Source: Hygrophila difformis (Eukaryota; Streptophyta; Magnoliopsida; Lamiales; Acanthaceae). Taken from it: a stretch of DNA of 64,000 bases. How positions within the stretch are numbered: the stretch's first letter is position 1; each line of letters opens with the position of its first letter. The notes beneath the pieces were generated by a model. That model ran no database searches, had not been told where the DNA came from, and saw only the letters and a program-made list of their open reading frames with translations. A program made the translations under genes and the position numbers. This document shows, in pieces, positions 12,740-22,967 of this stretch. The DNA lies in contig JAOANR010000010.1 in NCBI GenBank assembly GCA_030278955.1, positions 10,447,884 through 10,511,883 on the forward strand, given 5' to 3'.

Positions 12740-13029
12740 GGATGATCGAAGTTTAATGTTCATATCCAGCTTCGGTCGGAAATGTGTGCTTCGGTCGGCC
12801 ATTTTTATCACCGGTCGAACCTCCAATATAGCCGATTGGAATCTCTTAATTATGTTTAATTACGTTAATCAGCTACTGCTTTGGATTGGCTATTAATTGT
12901 TGGATCGGTCCGACCAAAGGTTCCGATCGAAGGTTTTTTTTGACATTTAAGGCATAAAAGTTATCTTTTAAGCGGTGGGTGTATAAAATTTTTTTACAAT
13001 CCCTGACAGGGTACTGCGGTTTCCCACCC
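12740..13029 (-). repeat. Right terminal inverted repeat of the palindromic MULE
   Basis: Inverted partner of 3872-4158. The right end keeps an extra TTGGTCGG-type motif and continues inward with further TTCGATCGG-like motifs (12690-12735) that are deleted from the left arm. Confidence 0.85.
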
Positions 13030-13469
13030 TTTCGGCAAGTGTTTTAATTTCAAACAAAGACTACTCATCATCAGCAATCTTCCAATAACCAATGCGCAGA
13101 TTTGGTTTAATCAATCTATCTTCTCCAAGCACTACATTAGTAGAAAAGCTTCATACCCACTTCAGAGGACGTAAGAACAATGTAATATGTTTAGACAGAG
13201 ATAGAGATGACACGGGGCATGCATCATAACAGAACAAAAGAACAAGCAGAACAGTTGGAATTTATCCAAGAAATCATATATTTTATTCAGGAAGCAGGAA
13301 GGGAAATGGAAATTTCAAGATTTGGAAAAACAATTAAAGCGGCGCAACAGTGAGCTTACTTCACTGCTTGAATGATCAATTCTTTCGATGCGATGGATTC
13401 TAGGCTTTTGTCTGTTCAGAGCATTTGATTCTGAGTTATTACACCAAAACGAGATTTCGAGTTGCAGAT

Positions 13470-14967
13470 TTATGCTGAAACAGTTTTCTTCTGCTGAAAC
13501 ACAACTGCAAATATTGGGACACCAACGCCGATGCTGAACGCACTGAATACCCCAAGAGACACCTTAAGTTTCTGATTAGTCATTCGGTCCAAGTTGTACA
13601 TGTGCTTTGCATGAAGGTAGTAAGGCTCGTCATGCCCATGTCCTCCTCCCATATTTTTTATGCTAGTTGAGTGAATCCTTCGACTCACTAAGAGAAACGA
13701 TCAACCTTTTATGTGAGTGATAGAAGATAGAAAAAGACACAACTTAGTGTGCAATATTAGAATTCTAAGATACTTGACCACTACGAAGAATGATTCTCAA
13801 TAGTCATTTATTCAGTACAGTATTTCTTCTTAAGCTACAATCGTGCTTAATCAAATCCACAGCAATAAATTCATTACATTTTCATGTTTGACTTTAATTA
13901 ACAAATGATCTCTTAATTTTTGGACTACAATCAATCTAATGATACAAGCTGCTTAAGCTATTGACGATTATCAATAGTAGATTTAGATAATATAAAGCAG
14001 TTGAATCTTTTATTTTCTCACAAGATGGAAAACAAAAAATGTGAAGCCAAATAAATGATGGATTTTTCATCGTGTAAGTTGGAGTTTAAACACAGATGAT
14101 GGTAAATCGGACTAGAATAATTTCAATGCATTACCAATTATATATGCTGAAACAAGGTCCAGAAAATGCGAAGCATATCATACAACCCGATTGAGTATTA
14201 TTCAGATCTTTCAAGTTTGCAGCAAAACTTCTGTCACAATACAAGGAAACAGCACCAAACCGTTTATCCGCACAACCAAAAAGGAAGTTCCACATCTCCA
14301 AAAAAAATCCCACCCGGCAGATAATTACATTTTCATTCTTCAACAAAACATCAAAATTCAATTTTCTGTACAAGGCCCTTTTCTTCTGACCGAGACAAAT
14401 AAATCTAAATTGAAAACCATATCCAGGAAAAAAGAATCAATGTTCGGTACGATGCCATTTGTTTTAAACTAATTCCATTAACCAAAATTCAAAATATGCT
14501 TGACAATCACAAAACGTTACGGCATGTATATGAAAAACAGTAGAAATTATAGCTCCGCCTACAATCCCTTTTTCACTAAAATCATTGAGGCAAGAGTGAT
14601 ACCTCAGAACACAATAAATCAGAATTTCTTTTAAAATTTCTATTATTACTATATAATTTATTTATTTTTCTGGTTAAAAGCCCATCATCTACATGAATAA
14701 TGATTAATCCAGAATGCTTCAGAATTATACGCAAATTGAAAATTGATCGAAGAAACAAAATATCCGAACCAAATCGATTCAGAAACTCGTTACCAAGGCA
14801 TTAAAATAATAATAATAATAAATAAATAAATAAATAAATAAGGAAAATGAAGAATGAAATAAAATTAATCGAGGAAAAAGTACAAAGAAACCTGATTTGG
14901 AAGCTACTGATGGAAAAGAATTCAATAGCTTGGAAGCGCAGGATGTCAATCCTCTATTCATTGCCAT
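13470..14967 (-). CDS. Small mitochondrial membrane protein, COX7c-like (2 exons)
   Basis: Exon 1 is 14967-14892 (ATG at 14967); exon 2 is 13687-13470. The GT at 14891 and AG at 13688 join in phase (G|TG = Val), giving 97 aa. Residues 1-35 are rich in Arg/Ser/Leu with no acidic residues (MAMNRGLTSCASKLLNSF...SRRIHSTS), a typical mitochondrial presequence. A Gly/His-rich stretch (GGGHGHDEP) follows, then one membrane helix, VSLGVFSAFSIGVGVPIFAV (about 70-89), ending in basic QQKK. The spacing of a basic patch, a single helix with conserved Gly and a Pro-Phe near its end matches the COX7c/yeast Cox8 pattern, a respiratory complex IV subunit of the inner membrane. Family assignment is by pattern only; coding status is well supported by the splice-phase match. 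The 1.2-kb intron holds a TAA/TAAA microsatellite. Confidence 0.7.
14804..14843. repeat. (AAT)n(AAAT)n microsatellite in intron
   Basis: About seven AAT units run into AAAT units inside the intron of the COX7c-like gene. Confidence 0.9.
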
Positions 14968-15059
14968 TCCACCACTTGAAACCCGAAGCTCCAGATGGAA
15001 AAAATCGAAGACAGAAATGGAAGAAGAGAGTCTGCAATCGAGGGTTCAATCGCTACTAC

Positions 15060-15615
15060 CAAATCAATAGGCGACTAAGGTCCGTTTGGATTGGATTGGA
15101 TGCAGAAGCAGTTAATTTTTGTTTTTGTTTGTTATTGTGTTTGGATGGAATATTTGAAAAGTAATTTTTTTTAAAAATTGTGTTTGATTGTGTAAAAGTG
15201 AAAAATACTTTTAAAATCTGTAAATTACCAAAAAAAAGATATGTTATTTCTATAGGATATTGTGCTTGTTTGGAAACCGGTATATTTAGGAGCATATAGC
15301 GGATTCAATCAGCATATTCTCTCATAATTTTCTCTCCGAATCTACTATCTGCTAGTAGATCTGCTGACTCTTAAACATCCCCAATATATATTTATAATTT
15401 ATAGTGTAATTTCAATAAATTAGTGGGAGTATTTATGATTCTACACACATTCCTAGATATTTTTAGTTTCTGTTTTTCGGATAAATATACCTCTAATTGC
15501 TTCTCTCAAAAGTAATTTTACACAAGTACTTTTAATTTTTCTAAAAAAACTAAAACAAACAATATTTTTTATGAAATGTGCTTTTCTTGAAAGAGATAAA
15601 AGTTAAAAGCACTTC
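15060..15615. other. Non-genic; possible decayed MITE upstream of the MULE
   Basis: No gene. The phrase GTCCGTTTGGATTGGATTGG at 15079 and the poly-purine/pyrimidine blocks resemble small hAT-type non-autonomous elements, but no clean terminal repeat pair was found. Confidence 0.25.
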
Positions 15616-16261
15616 AAAAAAAAAGGGAAAGTTATTGATTAATACCCAGAGCTCACAAGTGTTACGTATTAGTACCCGTATACTCTATACATATAGTATT
15701 GATACCCAACAAACAAATACCTGTAAGTTCAGGACCCATTACATAAAACAAACTCAAAACTAAAATAAAATGGTGAATTGACACTAATAACCCCCCTTTT
15801 TGGCAGAGAAAGGACGTGTGATGATGGTAGTAGGCAGCCGTTTTTTTTTTGAAATCATACACGAAGGACACGAATTTGTCTCACTCTCCCACACAACCCA
15901 TTTGTCTCTCTCACCTTCTCCAACCTGCGACAATCGAACTCGCACCAGTGGAGCTTCGATTTCGCGCGCGAGAGTGTCGGAAGACGTGGTTCGCCCAGCT
16001 TTGGTAGGGATGGGGGAAGGGTAGAAGCTTAGGGTTGGGAAGCCCCCGTTTCGGGAAGGGTTATTGGAGCGGGAAAGCTGGACGTAGGGTTTTGGGGCGA
16101 GTTTAAGAAGGGTTCTTGGAGGGGGAAAGCTGGACGGGAGAGGAGGGGTATCGACGATGGGTTAGGATTGTTGTAGGAGGGCTGTCGGAGGGGTTAGGGG
16201 TAGAGTGGGACGCGGCTGTGAAGGATTTTGGTAGGAGCTGTGAAGGAAAGCGTGGGGAAGA

Positions 16262-19128
16262 ATGAGTGACATTGAAGAACAAGATGAGGGGCAAGAGGAA
16301 GCCGAAATGCAAGGATTAGAGTCATTACTGTTTTGTCATTACGAAGGGGAAGTGCATCTTGTGCGAATATATGATGCCGACCTTCTTTCGGATGTCTATA
16401 GAAAGGTGAATGATAAATGGATTGATGTGAATGCCGCAACGAAGACCCTGCATTACGAAGAACCCGACGGTGGATACTTGATGGAGCTGATAAAGGACGA
16501 CGATGTGAGAAGGATGTGCCTTTTGAATCGGGCCAAAGGGCTGACTTTTGGGAAGATGAAGGTCACGAATCGGGAACCTGCAAACAAGCGGGCACGGTGA
16601 TGTTGTGTTAAAACCCTAGTAGATGATCTGATTTACAGCTTTTTATATTTTTGTATAGACATTGGTATTGTTATATCTATTTATGTTGCTCTTTAATTTG
16701 TACATTGGTGTCACTGTATTTGTTATATTTCTGTGCACAGCGGTATTGTTACGGATAGAGCGAATCCCTTTTCTAGCGATTGTATACGTGTTTGGACTGA
16801 TGTAGTGTATGGAACATGCATTTAGACATGAGAATTATCACTCCACTGGTACTGAAAGAATATTGTGCGGTCCTCGTGACCTTTTCTGTATTAATTTCAA
16901 TAACATCGGTATCGTCTTATCTAATTGTGGTATACATGTGCCAACACAATGTTGTAATGCAAACCAGGTCATTAGTATTGCAGGAATAGGATCACGGTAT
17001 TGGATCACCAGTTTTTTATCAATAGGATCATGTTCTGTATGAATTGTGCTGCAGGACGGATACTGAAGCAGACGAGGAATTCGACAACGACTCGGATGAG
17101 GACGAGGAAGATGTAAGGGTCATCTGGGCTAATGCAATCAAAGGTGAAGGACAGAAATTCAAAGATGCCGAACAGTTCAGGAAGGTCCTAAAAAATCATT
17201 GTATTGCGGTCCGTCGTGGATTCAAGTATGTGCACAACAATAAGAAAAAAGTTCAGGTGAAATGCTCCATGGAGAATTGTGGATGGCGGATTTATGCATC
17301 CCGCCACAAATCTGATGAGTCCTTCGCGATTCGCACTTGCACATTGATGCACGATTGTGGTGTGAACAATCTACGATCAAGGGTACACCCCAAGGCGACA
17401 GCACCATGGGTTGCGGCATTTATCAAGGAGAATTTGAGACGGGACCCGCACTATACTCCGAACCATGCAGTGGACGCAATTCGCGCAGCGTTTAAAGTCG
17501 ATATCAGCTATCGTACGACATGGAGCGGGAGGGAGGTGGCGATGAAGGAATTGCATGGGGACGATTACTACTCATTTGACAAAATACGGGTATTTTGCAA
17601 CAGGCTACTAGCGTCGAACCCTGGGAGTGTTGCGGATTTAGAGATTGTTGAAGGTACCAAAAAATTTAGGAGGGTCTTCGTAGCAATTGCAGCTTGCGTA
17701 GATGGTTTCAGGAGAGGGTGTCGGCCCCTTGTCGAGCTCGACGGAACCCATATCAAAACCAAGTGGAAAGGGCAGGTATTGGCCGCCGTGGGGAAAGATG
17801 CGGAGGGTGGATTTATTACAATAGCATTTGCAGGTACAATATTTGTTGTTGATACATATGAACGTTGGTGTTGTATGTATTAAGGGTTATTGCTTATTGT
17901 GCTAACCATGTTGTTATATGTGAAAATATTTGTTGTGTTTGTCATTGTGGGTGTGGTGTATTAGTTGTCGATGCGGAGACATATGAGAACTGGCAATGGT
18001 TCTGCATGAAGCTGAAGGACGTAATTGAAGGGGGCAATGAACGGGCGTCGTGGCACGGGTGGACGTTTTTCAGTGACCGACACTCCGGTTTGATGAAAGC
18101 TATTCCAAATGTGTTCACTGGGAGCAATCATGCAGTATGCGTTCGACACCTTGTGGAGAATTTCAAAAAGGAGGTAATAGTTTGTTATGTATTTTATAGT
18201 ATACTGTCAGTGTAGTACGGTGTAGAATGAAAGCCACAATGGTACCAGGAGGACATCTGTTCATTATATTTTTTACGGATGACAGGTACTGAGGAAGTAC
18301 CCGTACAAGGACAAAAATTACTGGACAGGGGTCTTCAAGGCTGCTGCATACGCGGCAACTTACGACGAGATGATCCGGCACCTGAATTCCATACTTCAAG
18401 CAATGCCTGCTTCAGCTGCATGGCTTGAAAATGCGGATCCTCGTCAATGGGCGAATTCAGTTTTCCCGGGGAACAAATGGGGCGTAATGAACACGAATCT
18501 TGTCGAGAGTTGGAATTCCTGGATCAAGAAGGCCAGACACCTGCCGCCATTTGCAATGCTTGACAAAATACGGTCGAAGATCATGAAGATGATGAATGAG
18601 AAGCGAGAGGCAGGAGCTCGGATGACTGGAAAACTTTGTCCGGAACCAGCAAAAAAGTTGAACAGGTCTTACTATGCATCCGGTGATTTGGATCTGCAGG
18701 TGGCGGCGGGTTCGTTGTTTGAGGTACGTGACCATGGTAAAATACATGCTGTGGATGTGGATCGGATGACCTGTACTTGCGGGTACTGGCAGTTATTGAG
18801 GATCCCGTGCAAGCACGGGTGCGCAGCCATCGAGCAAATGCAGGGCAATATTCATGATTACTGCGATCCCTTTTACACTGTTGAGTACTACAGGATAACG
18901 TATGACGGGGTGATCTATCCTATGTTGATGGAAAGTGATAATGTGGGTGGTGGTATCGAGGAGGAGTTCGTGCTGCCTCCTGATGTTCGCGTGCAGCCTG
19001 GGCGGAGGAAGACACGACGGATACCATCCCAGACCGAGACGAGCAGGGTAAGATGCGGGTTGTGCCGAAAGGGTGGGCATAACAGAACGACCTGCAAGGA
19101 AGCACACCGGTACACTGTTGTTCAGTGA
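16262..19128 (+). CDS. MURA-type MULE transposase, 721 aa, apparently intact
   Basis: Exons 16262-16596, 17055-17833, 17965-18173 and 18286-19128. All junctions are GT-AG and in phase, with no stop, giving 721 aa. Order: PB1-like N-terminal region (about 20-105); acidic linker (EEFDNDSDEDEEDV); mudR DNA-binding domain with CSMENCGW and HDC (about 135-220); MULE DDE core with LVELDGTHIK (first Asp), FFSDRHSGLMKAI (second Asp) and NTNLVESWNSW (Glu); SWIM zinc finger CTCGYWQLLRIPCKH; and a C-terminal zinc knuckle CGLCRKGGHNRTTC. Length and domain order are those of functional mudrA products. Start chosen as the first ATG of the PB1-like open frame, which follows a leader free of long frames. It should bind the element's TIRs and catalyse cut-and-paste transposition in the nucleus. 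This is the only transposase in the window without a visible lesion. Confidence 0.88.
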
Positions 19129-19442
19129 CCAAGTTCTAAGGACGCATACCGACACATTTTTGATATTTTTGACCACACGACACAGCTGTGTCACTATGGT
19201 GCTGATGGCTCAGACACTGTGGTATACCACATATTGGCATGTAATATTTTTTTTGGAACATGTCTGGTACAGGTTTGACTTGATAGGTGGTATTTTTGTA
19301 TATGGTTTCAGTTCATGAAACGATCCTCCGCAAGGATGGTTTCAAAACGTGATACCATGTAAATGCAAAAGAAGTAACTTTCGCAGGTTTTGATTTATTA
19401 TGGATTGCTTAATATTCGATGTTGCTGCATGAATTTCATAGT

Positions 19443-22316
19443 GTGATAGCACCATTATGTTAATGAAGCTTGTTCGTGCCTCATCCAACATAATCAATCA
19501 TATGGATGCTTTGTTAGTGTAAATAAAAGTGCTTGGATGCCATTAACGCTCTCAAATCAACAACTTAGTACATAGGATGTATGGTTACACTACAACACAC
19601 CACCTGAGTACATGGAATACACTGGACATTGTTCTTGTGATGTACTCCTCTGGTTGGGGATAGCACCATCATGTTTGAACCTCACCCACATAGTGTTTGG
19701 ATGCACAATTGTGGCACATAGGGTTGGGGAACTGTGTTAATGAAGCTTGTTCGTGCCTCATTCAACATAATCAATCATATGGATGCTTTGTTAGTGTAAA
19801 TTAAAGTGCTTGGATGCCATTAACGCTCTCAAATCAACAACTTAGTACATAGGATGTATGGTTACACTACAACACACCACCTGAGTACATGGAATACACT
19901 GGACATTGTTCTTGTGATGTACTCCTCTGGTTGGGGATAGCACCATCATGTTTGAACCTCACCCACATAGTGTTTGGATGCACAATTGTGGCACATAGGG
20001 TTGGGGAACTGTGTTAATGAAGCTTGTTCGTGCCTCATTCAACATAATCAATCATATGGATGCTTTGTTAGTGTAAATTAAAGTGCTTGGATGCCATTAA
20101 CGCTCTCAAATCAACAACTTAGTACATAGGATGTATGGTTACACTACAACACACCACCTGAGTACATGGAATACACTGGACATTGTTCTTGTGATGTACT
20201 CCTCTGGTTGGGGATAGCACCATCATGTTTGAACCTCACCCACATAGTGTTTGGATGCACAATTGTGGCACATAGGGTTGGGGAACTGTGTTAATGAAGC
20301 TTGTCCGTGCCTCATTCAACATAATCAATCATATGGATGCTTTGTTAGTGTAAATTAAAGTGCTTGGATGCCATTAACGCTCTCAAATCAACAACTTAGT
20401 ACATAGGATGTATGGTTACACTACAACACACCACCTGAGTACATGGAATACACTGGACATTGTTCTTGTGATGTACTCCTCTGGTTGGGGATAGCACCAT
20501 CATGTTTGAACCTCACCCACATAGTGTTTGGATGCACAATTGTGGCACATAGGGTTGGGGAACTGTGTTAATGAAGCTTGTTCGTGCCTCATTCAACATA
20601 ATCAATCATATGGATGCTTTGTTAGTGTAAATTAAAGTGCTTGGATGCCATTAACGCTCTCAAATCAACAACTTAGTACATAGGATGTATGGTTACACTA
20701 CAACACACCACCTGAGTACATGGAATACACTGGACATTGTTCTTGTGATGTACTCCTCTGGTTGGGGATAGCACCATTATGTTTGAACCTCACCCACATA
20801 GTGTTTGGATGCACAATTGTGGCACATAGGGTTGGGGAACTGTGTTAATGAAGCTTGGCCGTGCCTCATTCAACATAATCAATCATATGGATGCTTTGTT
20901 AGTGTAAATTAAAGTGCTTGGATGCCATTAACGCTCTCAAATCAACAACTTAGTACATAGGATGTATGGTTACACTACAACACACCACCTGAGTACATGG
21001 AATACACTGGACATTGTTCTTGTGATGTACTCCTCTGGTTGGGGATAGCACCATCATGTTTGAACCTCACCCACATAGTGTGTTGGATGCACAATTGTGG
21101 CACATAGGGTTGGGGAACTGTGTTAATGAAGCTTGTTCGTGCCTCATTCAACATAATCAATCATATGGATGCTTTGTTAGTGTAAATTAAAGTGCTTGGA
21201 TGCCATTAACGCTCTCAAATCAACAACTTAGTACATAGGATGTATGGTTACACTACAACACACCACCTGAGTACATGGAATACACTGGACATTGTTCTTG
21301 TGATGTACTCATCTGGTTGGGGATAGCACCATTATGTTTGAACCTCACCCACATAGTGTTTGGATGCACAATTGTGGCACATAGGGTTGGGGAACTGTGT
21401 TAATGAAGCTTGGTCGTGCCTTATTCAACATAATCAATCATATGGATGCTTTGTTAGTGTAAATTAAAGTGCTTGGATGCCATTAACGCTCTCAAATCAA
21501 CAACTTAGTACATAGGATGTATGGTTACACTACAACACACCACCTGAGTACATGGAATACACTGGACATTGTTCTTGTGATGTACTCCTCTGGTTGGGGA
21601 TAGCACCATTATGTTTGAACCTCACCCACATAGTGTTTGGATGCACAATTGTGGCACATAGGGTTGGGGAACTGTGTTAATGAAGCTTGGTCGTGCCTCA
21701 TTCAACATAATCAATCATATGGATGCTTTGTTAGTGTAAATTAAAGTGCTTGGATGCCATTAACGCTCTCAAATCAACAACTTAGTACATAGGATGTATG
21801 GTTACACTACAACACACCACCTGAGTACATGGAATACACTGGACATTGTTCTTGTGATGTACTCCTCTGGTTGGAGATAGCACCATTATGTTGAACCTCA
21901 CTCACATAATGTGTGGATGCACATTTGTGGCACGTAGGGTAGGGGGAATGTGTTGATGAAGCTTCTTCGTGCCTCATTCAACATAATCAACCATATGGAT
22001 GCTTTGTGAGTGTAAATTAACGTGCTTGGATGCCATAAACGAGCTCAAATCAACAACTTAGTACATAGGATGTATGGTTGCACAACAACACACCACCTGA
22101 GTACTTGGAATACACTGGACATTGTTCTTGTGATGTACTCCTCTGCTTGGAGATAGCACCATTATGTTCGAACCTTACTCACATAGTGTTTGGATGCACA
22201 ATTGTGGCACATAGGGTTGGGGAATTGTGTTAATGAAGCTTGTTCGTGCCTCATTCAACATAATCAATCGTATGGATGCTTTGTTAGTGTAAATTAAAGT
22301 GCTTGGATGCCATTCA
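19443..22316. repeat. 277-bp tandem repeat array, about 10 copies
   Basis: Unit starts (TTAATGAAGCTTG) at about 19460, 19737, 20014, 20291, 20568, 20845, 21123, 21400, 21677, 21953 (variant TTGATGAAGC) and 22230 (partial). The period is 276-278 bp. Central units differ by only a few bases; the last two full units (from about 21870) and the first are clearly more diverged. The unit has no open frame of note. It lies between the two convergent genes of the MULE, so it is internal to the transposon. Identical inner copies point to recent amplification by unequal exchange or replication slippage. Confidence 0.95.
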
Positions 22317-22967
22317 CGAATCAGTAGCCCGCTGCATAGTGATATTCCTATTCGTCATGTATGGTGCTATCTTTGAAACGGTTGGTACTAAATGGAGGAC
22401 GGTTGGTACTAAATTAGTACAGATGGGACCACCAACCATCAATTCATGACTTTTGTTGCAGGCAATCTGCCATGTACAGAGAAGAATCTCTGAAAAGTGA
22501 AAAGTAACTTTATGTCATTCTCACACTTCCCAATTTTGACCACTCATGACCGGTCTCCAAAGCATCCAATCTCTATAAGTAACCCAGCCCAATCTTTATC
22601 TCATTCAATTCAAACACTCAACATTTTCCACATAAATTTAGTGCTGAAGCATTCGCACAGTGGTATACATTCCATCATGACCTCGGTATTTATGCCATTA
22701 ACGGATTGCGTATAAACGAACATCGGTAAACATGTCATAGAATGACCAAATATCCCTTAACAGTTAACATCATCCCATAAGATTAAAACAAAATGGTGAA
22801 ATACCAATTAGTACATATCTGTGAAGTACCAGATAAAACAAAATACACTGTTGTTCGACCAAACCACTAATACGACAAAAACAACCAATCACGACAATCC
22901 TGCATCATCCATATCAGTTATAATCGCAAACCAACAACAAATCCAAAAATAGAAACACCATAACAGT
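22317..22967. other. 3' spacer of the MULE between satellite and ULP1-like gene
   Basis: AT-rich with no protein-coding signal. It presumably holds 3' ends of both transcripts. The short phrase GGTTGGTACTAAAT is repeated at about 22380 and 22400. Confidence 0.5.

Larger units (their letters stand above)
3863..13038. mobile_element. Palindromic Mutator-like element with ULP1 genes, including TSDs
   Basis: One element of 9,158 bp (3872-13029) flanked by 9-bp duplications TTTCAGCAA (3863-3871) and TTTCGGCAA (13030-13038), one mismatch. Both outer ends start with GGGTGGGAAACCGCAGTACC and stay alignable inward for about 290 bp. Left arm 3872-7500 and right arm 8535-13029 are inverted copies of the same half-element: TIR, transposase gene, then the 3' part of a convergent ULP1 protease gene. 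The 1,034-bp loop (7501-8534) is the upstream part of the right-arm ULP1 gene. The TIR belonging to the ULP1 side is absent on both arms. The 9-bp TSD and MULE transposase define the superfamily; ULP1 genes in MULEs are known (Kaonashi/KI-MULEs). Neither transposase is intact, so any movement would need an enzyme from elsewhere. Confidence 0.85.

Noticed and set aside
19443..22316. CRISPR-like or centromeric satellite
   Set aside because: Repeats are 277 bp and contiguous without spacers, so not CRISPR. The array is inside a transposon and only about ten units long, so a centromere reading is not supported.
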